Shown here: positions 44,845 to 54,051 of the stretch, piece after piece
Layout: every line of letters starts with the position of its first letter
How positions within the stretch are numbered: position 1 is the stretch's first letter
NCBI RefSeq assembly: GCF_014647375.1
Contig: NZ_BMPB01000006.1
Coordinates: 62,001 to 126,000, forward strand
Source of the DNA: Parabacteroides faecis
GTDB lineage: Bacteria > Bacteroidota > Bacteroidia > Bacteroidales > Tannerellaceae
Direction of reading: 5' to 3'
Length of the DNA: 64,000 bases
The notes under the pieces: generated by a model
Told to the model about the DNA's origin: nothing
The model's database searches: none
What the model saw: the letters and a program-made list of their open reading frames with translations, nothing else
Translations under genes and position numbers: made by a program

Positions 44845-47800
44845 ATGAAAAAAAACTTGTTGCAGACATGCTATTATGTTATAAGAGAACTTAAATCAAG
44901 AAAAATAGTTCGGATTATGAAATTATCAATCTTTTACTTCTTCCTGTTTATATTGCAGTTACATGCTGAAAACGTACAGTCGCAGACAGCCAGTGTAGCT
45001 CTTAACAAGGAAGCGCTCACGTTGAATGAACTGATATCGGAGATTGAATCGCAAACCGATTATCTGTTTATTTACAGCAAAAACGACATTAATGTGAGTC
45101 GGCGTGTGAAGATCAATACACGTAGCCGGCAGGTCTCTGATATACTGAACGATATTTTTACGGGCAGTGATATTACCTATAAATTTGCCAACAATTATAT
45201 CTCATTGCGAAAGATAAATGAGAAGATGGCAGCCGGAACTCCCGCTCCGGAACAGGCAAAAAGAATTACCATCTCGGGAAAGGTGCTGGACTCGTTCGGC
45301 GATCCGGTTATCGGAGCTAATATTGTGGAAGATAAAACCACGAATGGCACGGTCTCCAATATAGACGGTAACTTCAGTATGGCTGTGGCGGATGATGCTG
45401 TTCTGAATGTTTCCTTTATCGGATATATCGAGCAGAAGATACCGGTAAAGAATAAAACGACTTTTACCATTAAGCTGAATGAAGATTTGCAGAAGCTGGA
45501 CGAGGTGGTCGTGGTCGGTTATGGTAGCATGAAAAAGAGCGACCTGACAGGATCGGTTGTTTCTCTGAAAGCCGAAGAGATCAATTCTCCCAATAACTCC
45601 AGTTTGGTGCAGATGATGCAGGGGCGTGCTGCGGGGGTTGTTATTACCCAGAACAGCACCCAGCCGGGTGGTGCAGCCGATGTGCGTATCCGTGGTCTTT
45701 CTTCTGTAAATGCAAGTAAGACACCGTTGTATGTTGTGGATGGTTTCCCGGTGGATAATACGAACTTTTATCCCGGTTCGGGCGATGTGTTCGACGGTCC
45801 GAAGAAAGACCCGCTGAATAGTATCAACCCGTCGGATATCGAGAGCATGGAAGTTCTGAAAGACGCCTCGGCTACGGCTATCTACGGATCGCGTGCGGCT
45901 AATGGTGTTATCCTTATTACCACTAAACAGGGGAAAGAAGGTAAGGCGAAAGTCACTTTGAATTCTTCTTTCGGTATCCAGACGATCGCCAAGCGGTTCG
46001 ATTTTCTTTCCGGCACTGATTTTGCCCGGGTGACAAACGAAATGAATGCTCTGTACAAAAAAGATCCATTTTATACGGATGCAGAAATTGCTTCCTTTGG
46101 GAAAGGGACGGACTGGTTGGATGAAGTGACGCACACAGGTATGGTGACCAACCATGATGTGTCTTTGCAAGGTGGAACGGCATCTACAAAATATATGGTA
46201 TCTGCCAGCTATCATTTAAACAATGGTATAGTAAAAGAGAGCTCTTTTGAACGTTATAGCTTCCGTGTAAATCTGGAACAGAAAATATCTTCTATTTTCA
46301 GTGTCAATGTGTCCAGCTTTATGAGTAATACTTCGGATAAGAATGTGGCAGTCGGAACCCGTGCGGAAGATACGGGGGTATTGTCCGGTGCTTATGCTTT
46401 CCCTGCCAATGTCCCGGTTCGTGACGAGGATGGCAAATTTTCTAAAAACCCGAGATATGCATTGTTGCCTAACCCGGTTTCTTTGTTGGATATTGACGAT
46501 AAGACCCGCTCGAAGAGGTCGATGTTGAATGGCTCATTGAATATTACTCCTACCGATTATCTGTTTATTAAGTTACAGGCCGGTACGGATATGCAGGATT
46601 CAAAACGAGAATATTACAATCCCAAAACTACCCGTAATGGTGCGGATGCCAATGGTATCGCTTCCGTAACGGCTACCCAGGGGCGCAGTAATCTGTTTGA
46701 AGGAACAGCTACCTTCAAAAAAGAATTCAATAAAGTGCATAAGTTGGATATCATGGCGGGTTATACCTATCAGGATTTCACTTATGAGGAACTGACGGCT
46801 AAAGTCTCAAATTTCTTTACGGATTATTTTGGTTATAATAATATTGGTATAGGCGAGACTTACAGTGCTCCGGGTACTACGAAAAGGATGAATAAACTTT
46901 TATCCGGCATTGCCCGTGTAAATTATAATTTCGCAGATCGTTATTTGCTAACCGCAACATTCAGAGCAGACGGATCATCTAAATTCGATAAGGATCACCG
47001 CTTCGGTTATTTCCCTTCTTTCTCTGCTGCATGGCGTATCTCCAACGAGGAGTTTATGAAAGGACTGACCTCTTTGTCGAATATGAAATTGCGTGTAGGT
47101 TACGGTGAAACAGGTAATCAGGATATCGGTAATAACAGTTACCAGAATTTATTGAAGAAAGGATATGAATATGTATTCGGAAATTCACCGGTGACTACGA
47201 TCATTCCGGGTAATGCCGGGAATCCTCTGTTGATGTGGGAAACAGCCAAACAATTCAATGTTGGTTTGGATATGGGTTTCTTTAATAACCGTGTTTCCGG
47301 AACGCTTGAATATTATCAGATCAATACGGATAATCTGTTGCTTCAATTCTCTACCCCGGCTTATTCCGGTTATACATCCCAGTGGAGGAATGCTGGTGAG
47401 ATCGTAAACCGCGGGGTTGAATTTACTCTAAATACGACCAATATCCGTACCCGTGATTTCCAATGGGAGACATTGCTGACTGTCTCTCATAATAAGAATA
47501 AATGGAAAGACCGTGCCGGATTACCTAAACCTTATATCGGAGCTTCTGAAGATGATCCTGTAAATGCTATTTACGGTTACACGTACGACGGTATCTGGCA
47601 GGAAGGCGATGATATTAAGAATAGTGCACAGCCGAATTCTGTACCTGGAAATATCCGTTACAAAGACATCGGCGGCCGTGATGCTGACGGAAACTTTGTT
47701 CCGGGGCCGGATGGAAAGATCAATGATGCCGATATCAGCTTCCTGGGTACACCGGACCCGAAAGTGGAATTAGGCTTTGGTAATGACCTGACTTATAAGA

Positions 47801-48219
47801 ACTGGAACCTGAATATTTTCTTTAATGCCCGTCTGGGTGGGAAGAAGTACAATCAGTTCCGGGCTTATTATGAAAATCCTTCCAGGGTATATGAAGGTTT
47901 CAGCGCATTCAGTAGTGTGATGGATCGCTGGAGTCCTACTAATACAGGCAGTCAGATCCATTCGGGCGCAGCTAATCCTTACGGAAGTGATGTGAATACG
48001 TTCTATGTGGAAGATGCATCGTTCTTACGGCTGAAGTCTGTCAGACTGACTTATAATACGAAGCTTTATTCCTGTCCTCTAAGTGTGTATGTGGATGCCC
48101 AGAACCTGTTTACTATAACAGGATATTCAGGTTATGACCCTGAAATTGGCGGAACAAACGATTATAATACATATCCTGCTTGCCGTACATTCCTGGCAGG
48201 TTTAAGAATTAGTTTTTAA
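44845..48219 (+). CDS. SusC/RagA TonB-dependent transporter with STN signalling domain
   Basis: 1124 residues from the ATG at 44845, or 1100 from the ATG at 44917 where the signal peptide ('KLSIFYFFLFILQLHAENVQ') begins. STN domain about 50-120 ('TLNELISEIESQTDYLFIYS', 'RQVSDILNDIFTGSDITYKF'), regulatory-like domain ('DSFGDPVIGANIVEDKTTNG'), TonB-box region ('LDEVVVVGYGSMKK'), plug ('YVVDGFPVDNTNFYPGSGD') and barrel ending 'FLAGLRISF'. It pairs with the SusD 12 bases downstream. The STN domain fits the adjacent fecR and sigma genes. Confidence 0.93.
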   Translation: MKKNLLQTCYYVIRELKSRKIVRIMKLSIFYFFLFILQLHAENVQSQTASVALNKEALTLNELISEIESQTDYLFIYSKNDINVSRRVKINTRSRQVSDILNDIFTGSDITYKFANNYISLRKINEKMAAGTPAPEQAKRITISGKVLDSFGDPVIGANIVEDKTTNGTVSNIDGNFSMAVADDAVLNVSFIGYIEQKIPVKNKTTFTIKLNEDLQKLDEVVVVGYGSMKKSDLTGSVVSLKAEEINSPNNSSLVQMMQGRAAGVVITQNSTQPGGAADVRIRGLSSVNASKTPLYVVDGFPVDNTNFYPGSGDVFDGPKKDPLNSINPSDIESMEVLKDASATAIYGSRAANGVILITTKQGKEGKAKVTLNSSFGIQTIAKRFDFLSGTDFARVTNEMNALYKKDPFYTDAEIASFGKGTDWLDEVTHTGMVTNHDVSLQGGTASTKYMVSASYHLNNGIVKESSFERYSFRVNLEQKISSIFSVNVSSFMSNTSDKNVAVGTRAEDTGVLSGAYAFPANVPVRDEDGKFSKNPRYALLPNPVSLLDIDDKTRSKRSMLNGSLNITPTDYLFIKLQAGTDMQDSKREYYNPKTTRNGADANGIASVTATQGRSNLFEGTATFKKEFNKVHKLDIMAGYTYQDFTYEELTAKVSNFFTDYFGYNNIGIGETYSAPGTTKRMNKLLSGIARVNYNFADRYLLTATFRADGSSKFDKDHRFGYFPSFSAAWRISNEEFMKGLTSLSNMKLRVGYGETGNQDIGNNSYQNLLKKGYEYVFGNSPVTTIIPGNAGNPLLMWETAKQFNVGLDMGFFNNRVSGTLEYYQINTDNLLLQFSTPAYSGYTSQWRNAGEIVNRGVEFTLNTTNIRTRDFQWETLLTVSHNKNKWKDRAGLPKPYIGASEDDPVNAIYGYTYDGIWQEGDDIKNSAQPNSVPGNIRYKDIGGRDADGNFVPGPDGKINDADISFLGTPDPKVELGFGNDLTYKNWNLNIFFNARLGGKKYNQFRAYYENPSRVYEGFSAFSSVMDRWSPTNTGSQIHSGAANPYGSDVNTFYVEDASFLRLKSVRLTYNTKLYSCPLSVYVDAQNLFTITGYSGYDPEIGGTNDYNTYPACRTFLAGLRISF

Positions 48220-48231
48220 AAAATTACGATT

Positions 48232-49710
48232 ATGAAGACACTCAAAATATATTTGCTGGCGGGTTTGACCTGCTTACTTTCTTCTTGTCTGGATACACAG
48301 TTGTATAATGAGATAGCTGTAGACGACTTCTTCAATACGGAATCGGATGCACGGGCATATCTGAATGGTGTGTACGGTGGTTTCCGCGACAGAAGTGCCC
48401 GTAATTATATTCCGGCAGGCGAATATGCCTTTCAAATGTTGAATGAGATAGCGGGAGACGGCCTTATCTTCGGTCCCGGAGCACAGAGTGGAAAAGGGAG
48501 CCAGTATGAAAAGGCTGAATGGGGAATCGATTTTTATGTGACATCTTCGCTTTGGAATGATTTGTATCTGGCTATTGTACGTGCCAATATCGGGATCGAT
48601 AATCTGGGAAAAGTGCAGACGAACGATACCAAGCTGGTAGAACAATTTGTAGCGGAAGCACGTGTGGCAAGAGCCTGGTTCTATGCAGACCTTACTTATC
48701 TGTATGGTGATGTGCCTTTGATTACAGATTCTAAATTTGATCTTACTTCTAATCCGGGGCGTGAGCCGAAGGATAAGATTATAGAATTCTGTATTTCTGA
48801 GATACTGGCTTCTATCGATAAACTGCCGGAAAGTTATCCGGCGGAGGATTACGGGCGATTTACAAAAGCCGCTGCACAAGCCAAACTTTGTAAAATATAC
48901 CTGGAAGCCAAACGTTGGAAAGAATGTGCCGATATGGCGAATGAGATCATTAACAACTCTCCCCATAAACTGGTTTCAGACTGGGGTAAATTGTGGGGTG
49001 TCGAAAATGAGAAGAATATAGAGACCATATTCTCTATCTCTTGTTTGCCTCCACGCTATCAGCATTCCGCTTATGCAGCCCATTTCCATCCGGCTGACTT
49101 CCTGATTGAAGGAGGTGGTTCTATCGGTTGGGATTATTATCGCTGTACCTGGGATTTTTATAACACATTCGATCCGGCGGATAAACGAAGGGCAGACATG
49201 TTGACTTCTTATGTGACGGTTAAAAAGGATGCAGACGGCAATTATATACGGAAAGAAGTCGGTCACGGTGGCGGCGAAGGTCCGATCCCGAACAAATTCC
49301 CGTTAGATCCGGCTCATATCGGTTGGACAGAAGGTACGGATGTCGTATTGATCCGTTTGGCTGATATTATCCTGGCGCGTGCAGAGGCTCTGAATGAATT
49401 GAACGGTCCGAACCAGGAATCTATCGATCTGATCAATCGAATACGTACAAGGGCGTTTGGAGATGATTCGCGTAACCTGAAACTGGCGGATTTTGGAACG
49501 AAAGAGAGCTTGCGTGATGCTGTTTTGAAGGAAAGAGGATGGGAATTGTTCCTGGAAGGATACCGTCGTCTCGACCTGATACGTCACGGAGTTTATATCG
49601 ATGCAATGAAGAAGAAAGGTTCAACGTTCGTTTCCAACAGTCAGTTGTTGTTACCGATACCGATAAGCGAGATCAACCTGAACCCGAATCTGACACAGAA
49701 CGATTATTGA
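48232..49710 (+). CDS. SusD/RagB-type surface glycan-binding lipoprotein
   Basis: 492 residues, shorter than the other SusD proteins here but typical of the SusD_3/RagB group. Lipobox 'LTCLLSSC' is followed by 'LDTQLYNEIAVDDFFNTESD'. Features: 'EARVARAWFYADLTYLYGDV' and 'PLITDSKFDLTSNPGREPKD', then 'VLIRLADIILARAEALNELN', 'KERGWELFLEGYRRLDLIRH' and the C-terminal 'LLLPIPISEINLNPNLTQN'. It captures the ligand for the SusC before it. The GH20 gene after the terminator suggests an N-acetylhexosamine-containing glycan. Confidence 0.93.
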   Translation: MKTLKIYLLAGLTCLLSSCLDTQLYNEIAVDDFFNTESDARAYLNGVYGGFRDRSARNYIPAGEYAFQMLNEIAGDGLIFGPGAQSGKGSQYEKAEWGIDFYVTSSLWNDLYLAIVRANIGIDNLGKVQTNDTKLVEQFVAEARVARAWFYADLTYLYGDVPLITDSKFDLTSNPGREPKDKIIEFCISEILASIDKLPESYPAEDYGRFTKAAAQAKLCKIYLEAKRWKECADMANEIINNSPHKLVSDWGKLWGVENEKNIETIFSISCLPPRYQHSAYAAHFHPADFLIEGGGSIGWDYYRCTWDFYNTFDPADKRRADMLTSYVTVKKDADGNYIRKEVGHGGGEGPIPNKFPLDPAHIGWTEGTDVVLIRLADIILARAEALNELNGPNQESIDLINRIRTRAFGDDSRNLKLADFGTKESLRDAVLKERGWELFLEGYRRLDLIRHGVYIDAMKKKGSTFVSNSQLLLPIPISEINLNPNLTQNDY

Positions 49711-49738
49711 TAAATAGTCTTTAAGGTAAAACAGATGG

Positions 49739-49787
49739 AAGGCAACCGGGTAAGAGATAGAGTATTTTATCTTCCGGTTGCCTTTTT
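49739..49787 (+). terminator. Rho-independent terminator after susC/susD
   Basis: AAGGCAACCGG (49739-49749) pairs with CCGGTTGCCTT (49774-49784), with T's at 49783-49787. A possible -7 box for the GH20 gene (TACTTTTG, 49791-49798) follows directly. Confidence 0.85.
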
Positions 49788-49819
49788 CATTACTTTTGAG
49801 TCTTTAAAACAGAACGGAT

Positions 49820-51973
49820 ATGAAAATACGACTGAATATATTCCTTTTATGCTGCCTTTTGGGGGTTGTTGAATTGCATGGTCAAAAAACGGACTGGACA
49901 CTTCCGACGCCTGATACAGATAAGTTGCCCACTGCTTTGATCCCTTATCCGGATGAGGTGATAAGGAAAGAGGGGGTGACGGAGTTTTCTGTAATAAAAG
50001 CAGATAAGAACTCTTTGGATAAGTTGAGAGATGGTAAGCGTATCGGTGAGGAACTGAATGATGTTTGTATGTTCTGGAATATGCCGGAGCGGCCGACCGG
50101 TAGAATATGCCGGATCTATTTTGAACAGCTTCCGGCGCAGCAGGATGTTTTGAAGAGAGAAGCCTATAAACTGGTTGTATCGGATGATAAGGTGGTTATT
50201 TCTGCCGGAGAGTTTGCCGGTTTCTTCAATGCCTTACAAACATTGCGGCAGTTGGTGAAGGAAACACCGGATGCTTATGAATTGCCCAATTGTGTAATTA
50301 ATGATTCTCCGGCTTTTTCAATTCGGGGTATTATGCTCGATGTGGGGCGTAATTATGCTTCGGCTCCCTTTATAAAAGAGGTAGTACGAAAGTTGTCTTA
50401 TTATAAGATCAATCTGCTCCATTTGCATCTGACGGATGATCCGGGATGGCGGATAGAGGTGAAAAACATGCCGGAACTGACGGCGCCGTCTACTTACTGG
50501 AAAACCCGCCAGCCGGGTAAATATTATACGCAAGACGAACTGAGTGCGCTGGACGTGTATTGTTCTACATTGAATATGCGTGTGGTTCCTGAAGTGGATA
50601 TGCCCGGTCATAGCGCTTATTTTGAGAAAGCAACCGGCCTGAAACTCCAGACACCCGAAGGAATGGCTGCTTTACAAAAGGCATTGGATGAGGTAATACC
50701 TTTATTCAAAGATTCTCTCTTCCATATCGGCTCGGATGAGGTGCGTTTTGAGATGGATGATTTTATGCCGGAAATGATAAAATACATTCGCAGTAAAGGG
50801 AAAGAGGTTGTTACCTGGTATCCCGGTTATTCACCGGACAAGAAGGCGGTACGAATGTGCTGGGGAGAGAATGAAGCCGGCCATATCCTCGATAAGTCGG
50901 CGCAATATATCGATAGTAATGGTTTCTATATGGATTATATGGATTCGCAGGGAGGCATGCTGCAAACATTTTTCCAGCAACCTTGTGAAGTTCCGGCAGG
51001 AAATGAGAATGCACTTGGCAGTATCATGTGCGTCTGGACGGATGGAGCATTGAGTTCGGAAAAACGATTGTTGGAACAGTATCCTTTTTATCCTTGTATG
51101 TTGACATTTGCCGAACGTATCTGGCGGGGTGCCAAAGAGAAAAGACGCGATCTGATGGCGCAATTCCCTTCGGCTGGTACACCGGCATGGACGGCTATCT
51201 CAGAATTTGAAGATCGTCTGGTCTATCACCGGGATCATTATTTCCGCCATATTCCGTTCCCTTATGTGAAACAGGCGGATATCAAATGGCGTTTGATCGG
51301 TCCGTTCGATCATCAAGGAGTGAATGACCGGTCTTTCGAACCCGAAAAGATCATTAAGAAGACCTATACATGGAATGATACGGTATTTAAATGGACCGAA
51401 TCCCCAGTGTATGGCGGTGAAGTTCAGATACGTAGCTTTTATGCAATGTTCAACGCGCACCAGGGTAAATATCGGTTGGACCATTGGCCGACAACCATGT
51501 CGCCTCTTGTTGGAAAAGAGGGTGGAACCTGTTATGCTGTTACTTATATAAAAAGTCCCGTCGAACAGGACGTTTACCTGATGTTCGGATTGAATGGGAT
51601 GTGGGGACATTCCGGTGGTTATCGCACGGCAAGAGCTCCTGAACAGGGGAATTGGGATTTCAGCGGTGGCGATATCTGGCTGAATGATGAACGGGTAAGT
51701 CCTCCTCACTGGCCGTTTGAAAGTCTGCCCTGGACAGGGTGGGGACAAGGGCGCATCGAAACTCCGCTGACGGAAGAAGGTTATTTTTATCGTCCTCCTG
51801 TAAAGATAAAACTAAAAAAAGGTTTGAACAAAGTGCTTGTCCGTAGTGTCTTCGGACATTGGAAAGGGGATGACGGACAGCGTAAATGGCAGTTTTGTTG
51901 TATCCCTGTTCAATGGGATGGCATACATTATACGGAAGTTCCCGGTCTTGAGTTTGTAGACTGGATAGAATAA
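49820..51973 (+). CDS. Exported GH20 beta-N-acetylhexosaminidase
   Basis: 717 residues with a signal peptide ending near 'VELHGQ'. A GH20b-like N-terminal domain (about 35-165) precedes the (beta/alpha)8 catalytic domain: 'FSIRGIMLDVGRNYASAPFI', 'YYKINLLHLHLTDDPGWRIE', 'VVPEVDMPGHSAYF', and the Asp306-Glu307 catalytic pair in 'FHIGSDEVRF', used in substrate-assisted removal of terminal GlcNAc or GalNAc. The last about 250 residues form beta-rich accessory domains. The Tyr and Trp that line the sugar site appear conserved in 'VWTDGALS' and nearby. It belongs functionally to the preceding sigma/FecR/SusC/D unit, pointing to host-type N-acetylated glycans. Confidence 0.92.
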   Translation: MKIRLNIFLLCCLLGVVELHGQKTDWTLPTPDTDKLPTALIPYPDEVIRKEGVTEFSVIKADKNSLDKLRDGKRIGEELNDVCMFWNMPERPTGRICRIYFEQLPAQQDVLKREAYKLVVSDDKVVISAGEFAGFFNALQTLRQLVKETPDAYELPNCVINDSPAFSIRGIMLDVGRNYASAPFIKEVVRKLSYYKINLLHLHLTDDPGWRIEVKNMPELTAPSTYWKTRQPGKYYTQDELSALDVYCSTLNMRVVPEVDMPGHSAYFEKATGLKLQTPEGMAALQKALDEVIPLFKDSLFHIGSDEVRFEMDDFMPEMIKYIRSKGKEVVTWYPGYSPDKKAVRMCWGENEAGHILDKSAQYIDSNGFYMDYMDSQGGMLQTFFQQPCEVPAGNENALGSIMCVWTDGALSSEKRLLEQYPFYPCMLTFAERIWRGAKEKRRDLMAQFPSAGTPAWTAISEFEDRLVYHRDHYFRHIPFPYVKQADIKWRLIGPFDHQGVNDRSFEPEKIIKKTYTWNDTVFKWTESPVYGGEVQIRSFYAMFNAHQGKYRLDHWPTTMSPLVGKEGGTCYAVTYIKSPVEQDVYLMFGLNGMWGHSGGYRTARAPEQGNWDFSGGDIWLNDERVSPPHWPFESLPWTGWGQGRIETPLTEEGYFYRPPVKIKLKKGLNKVLVRSVFGHWKGDDGQRKWQFCCIPVQWDGIHYTEVPGLEFVDWIE

Positions 51974-51985
51974 GGAATAAAAAAT

Positions 51986-52036
51986 AACCCGGAAATTATC
52001 TTTTCACCATGCCATAGCGAAAGGTAATTCCGGGTT
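51986..52036. terminator. Hairpin between GH20 and the convergent head-GIN gene
   Basis: AACCCGGAA (51986-51994) pairs with TTCCGGGTT (52028-52036). The stem has A-rich and T-rich flanks, allowing termination from both sides. Confidence 0.75.
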
Positions 52037-52061
52037 TTCCAACTCCCAATATATTGATTTC

Positions 52062-52886
52062 TTAATTTACCGGATCGATATCGCTTGAACCGCTGGAGTG
52101 TTTTTTGACTTTCGGATTCCCTTTATATTTGATATCACTGCTGCCGGAAGCAGAGGCATTCAACGATTCGGTAACTGTGGTTAAAATATCGCTGCTACCG
52201 CTTGCCGAGCATTCCAATGTTTTCAGGGTGAAACCATACGCTTTGATATCGCTGCTGCCGCTACAGTTGTATTTCCCTTCGTTGGCTTTCCCATTCAGAT
52301 ACAGGTCGCTGGAGCCGGATGAGTGGGTTTCTATTCTGTGACATTCCAGATCGCTTGTTTTCAGGTCGCTGGCTCCACTCAGGTTGATCTTGCATAAATT
52401 GGCTATGCGCATCGGTTTTTCCAGATATACGTCGCTGGCTCCGGATGCGTTGATCTCGATATTATCACCTGATAGCGAACTTTCCAGGATAAAGTCGAAA
52501 CTACTCGAAACTCCCAGTTTCTTTAGTTCGGCCGAATGAGTATCTATGACCAATCTGCTCGGATTGATCCTGGTTCCTCTCTGTGTTTCTATTTTTAAGA
52601 TACCACCTTCGGTATTGAACTTTATCAGAGGAAGAAGGTTTTCATCTATCGTGATCTTCAAACCTGCTTTTCCTGTTTGCTGGGAATAGTTGATTTGCGG
52701 AGATTTATTCTTACCGGTAAAAAAGCTTCCGTTGCTTTCAATACCCTGGCTTACTATCAATCCGGTATAATCGGCTACCTGTATTTCTTTAGTGATGATA
52801 TTTCCGTTCCCCTTGATCTTTTCTGCGTAGCAACTGATCGTGCCGAAGGCTATTAATCCGATGAATGCTAAAGCTAATTTTTTCAT
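52062..52886 (-). CDS. Head-GIN (DUF2807) exported protein with repeated SGSSD turns
   Basis: 274 residues with a signal peptide whose 'FGTISC' could be a lipobox. It opens with 'IKGNGNIITKEIQVADYTGL'. The C-terminal half is built of short repeats with S-G-(S/A)-S-D at each turn ('NASGASDVYLEK', 'LSGASDLKTSD', 'SSGSSDLYLNG', 'CSGSSDIKAYG', 'ASGSSDILTT', 'ASGSSDIKYKG', 'SSGSSDIDPVN'). The regular repeat fits a beta-helix with an aligned Ser/Asp ladder. It is the second gene of a pair with 52912. The exact role is unknown. Confidence 0.86.
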   Translation of the reverse strand: MKKLALAFIGLIAFGTISCYAEKIKGNGNIITKEIQVADYTGLIVSQGIESNGSFFTGKNKSPQINYSQQTGKAGLKITIDENLLPLIKFNTEGGILKIETQRGTRINPSRLVIDTHSAELKKLGVSSSFDFILESSLSGDNIEINASGASDVYLEKPMRIANLCKINLSGASDLKTSDLECHRIETHSSGSSDLYLNGKANEGKYNCSGSSDIKAYGFTLKTLECSASGSSDILTTVTESLNASASGSSDIKYKGNPKVKKHSSGSSDIDPVN

Positions 52887-52911
52887 GACATTTATTATTT
52901 AGTTCGTTCTT

Positions 52912-53730
52912 TTAATTTGCGTCTTTCAGTTTTCCTGATCCGATAACACTCTTGCTGGTTGTCGGATTTCCTTTGTAATAAACGTTACCGCTACCGACGA
53001 TGTTGGCTTCCAGATGGTTCTTAGCATAAGCCTGGATATTACCGCTACCGGCAATATTGCATTCAACTTTGTTGGTGAGGCAATCGTAAGCTTTGATGTT
53101 ACCGCTTGCGGCCAGATTGTATTCTGCTTTTTCGGTATTTCCTCCAACCTGAATGAAACCGCTTCCTGCCAAACTACATTCAACATCTTTCAAGTTAATA
53201 TCGGTGGCGACAACGCTACCTGAACTAGCCAGGTTTATTTCCAACTTGTTCCCTGTCACTTTCTTTTTCAGAAGGATGTTGCCGCTACCGGCCATATTGA
53301 TTTCCAGTTTGATTATATTCAATGGGCTGGCAACAATAAAATCGCCGGAAGAAACAACATTCAGTTCCTTAATTTCACGCGAATTGGTTACAACCTTGAA
53401 GGTTGTCGGTTTCAGGTTGTACGTATTTCCGTTACGGCTGTTTTCGTTAATTCTTTTCGGACCGACTTTCAGTTCTTTGCCGTCCACCTGCATTTGAAGT
53501 AACGGGAGCAGGTTTTCATCGATTTCCACTTCCAGATAAGGAGCGGCATCCGATTGTTCGTAAACGAACTCCATAACTCCGACTGTCGATATCTCATTAT
53601 AATCACTGATGGAAATTCTTTTAGTGATGACATTACCGTTACCTTCTACTGTTTCTGTAGTACGGGCAAATCCGGTCAGTGCCACCAATAAACAGGCGAT
53701 AAAGAGTGATGCTTTTGTTTTCATCTGCAT
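52912..53730 (-). CDS. Head-GIN (DUF2807) exported protein
   Basis: 272 residues with a signal peptide ending near 'ALTGFA'. 'VEGNGNVITKRISISDYNEI' and 'VGVMEFVYEQSDAAPYLEVE' match the other head-GIN genes in this window. Repeats 'MAGSGNILLKK', 'LASSGSVVATD', 'LAGSGFIQVGG', 'LAASGNIKAYD', 'IAGSGNIQAYA' and 'IVGSGNVYYKG' form the beta-helix. The first ATG at 53730 overlaps the stop of a possible short upstream frame (TAATG). It pairs with the next gene 25 bases downstream. Confidence 0.88.
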   Translation of the reverse strand: MQMKTKASLFIACLLVALTGFARTTETVEGNGNVITKRISISDYNEISTVGVMEFVYEQSDAAPYLEVEIDENLLPLLQMQVDGKELKVGPKRINENSRNGNTYNLKPTTFKVVTNSREIKELNVVSSGDFIVASPLNIIKLEINMAGSGNILLKKKVTGNKLEINLASSGSVVATDINLKDVECSLAGSGFIQVGGNTEKAEYNLAASGNIKAYDCLTNKVECNIAGSGNIQAYAKNHLEANIVGSGNVYYKGNPTTSKSVIGSGKLKDAN

Positions 53731-53825
53731 TATTTTTTAGTTCTTTTCTTTATAAGACGAGGCTGTTGGTGTTTAGGTTGCAGATTTTGTAAATTATTTT
53801 TGAAAAAAAGAGGGTGCGCAAACAA

Positions 53826-53947
53826 TAAAAAAACCGCGATCCGAAATAATAACGGATGCGGTCTTTTTGCTTCCCAACGAAGCAATCTCACGATTCCTCC
53901 TTTGCAAAGACTTGTTAACCTTAGATCTAAAATACTATGAAAAAAAC
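53826..53947 (-). ncRNA. Candidate small RNA or attenuated leader upstream of a head-GIN gene
   Basis: On the minus strand TTG (53983-53981) and TATATTTG (53961-53954) with 19-base spacing form an exact promoter, giving a start near 53947. About 85 bases later comes a hairpin (53863-53853 with 53843-53834, one bulge) followed by seven T's, a good rho-independent terminator. A small GCTTC/GAAGC hairpin precedes it. The transcript contains a perfect AAGGAGG, 4 bases before a GTG at 53891 that opens a 53-codon frame through the terminator and ends in TAATG at the head-GIN start. So this may be a free RNA or a leader with controlled read-through. Confidence 0.5.
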
Positions 53948-54051
53948 TCGATGCAAATATAAGAGGAAATATATTATATGCAATATACTATTGTATCAAT
54001 TTATTGTAGTAATGTCACTTTATAATATAAAAGTATCATTTTTGGAACTAT

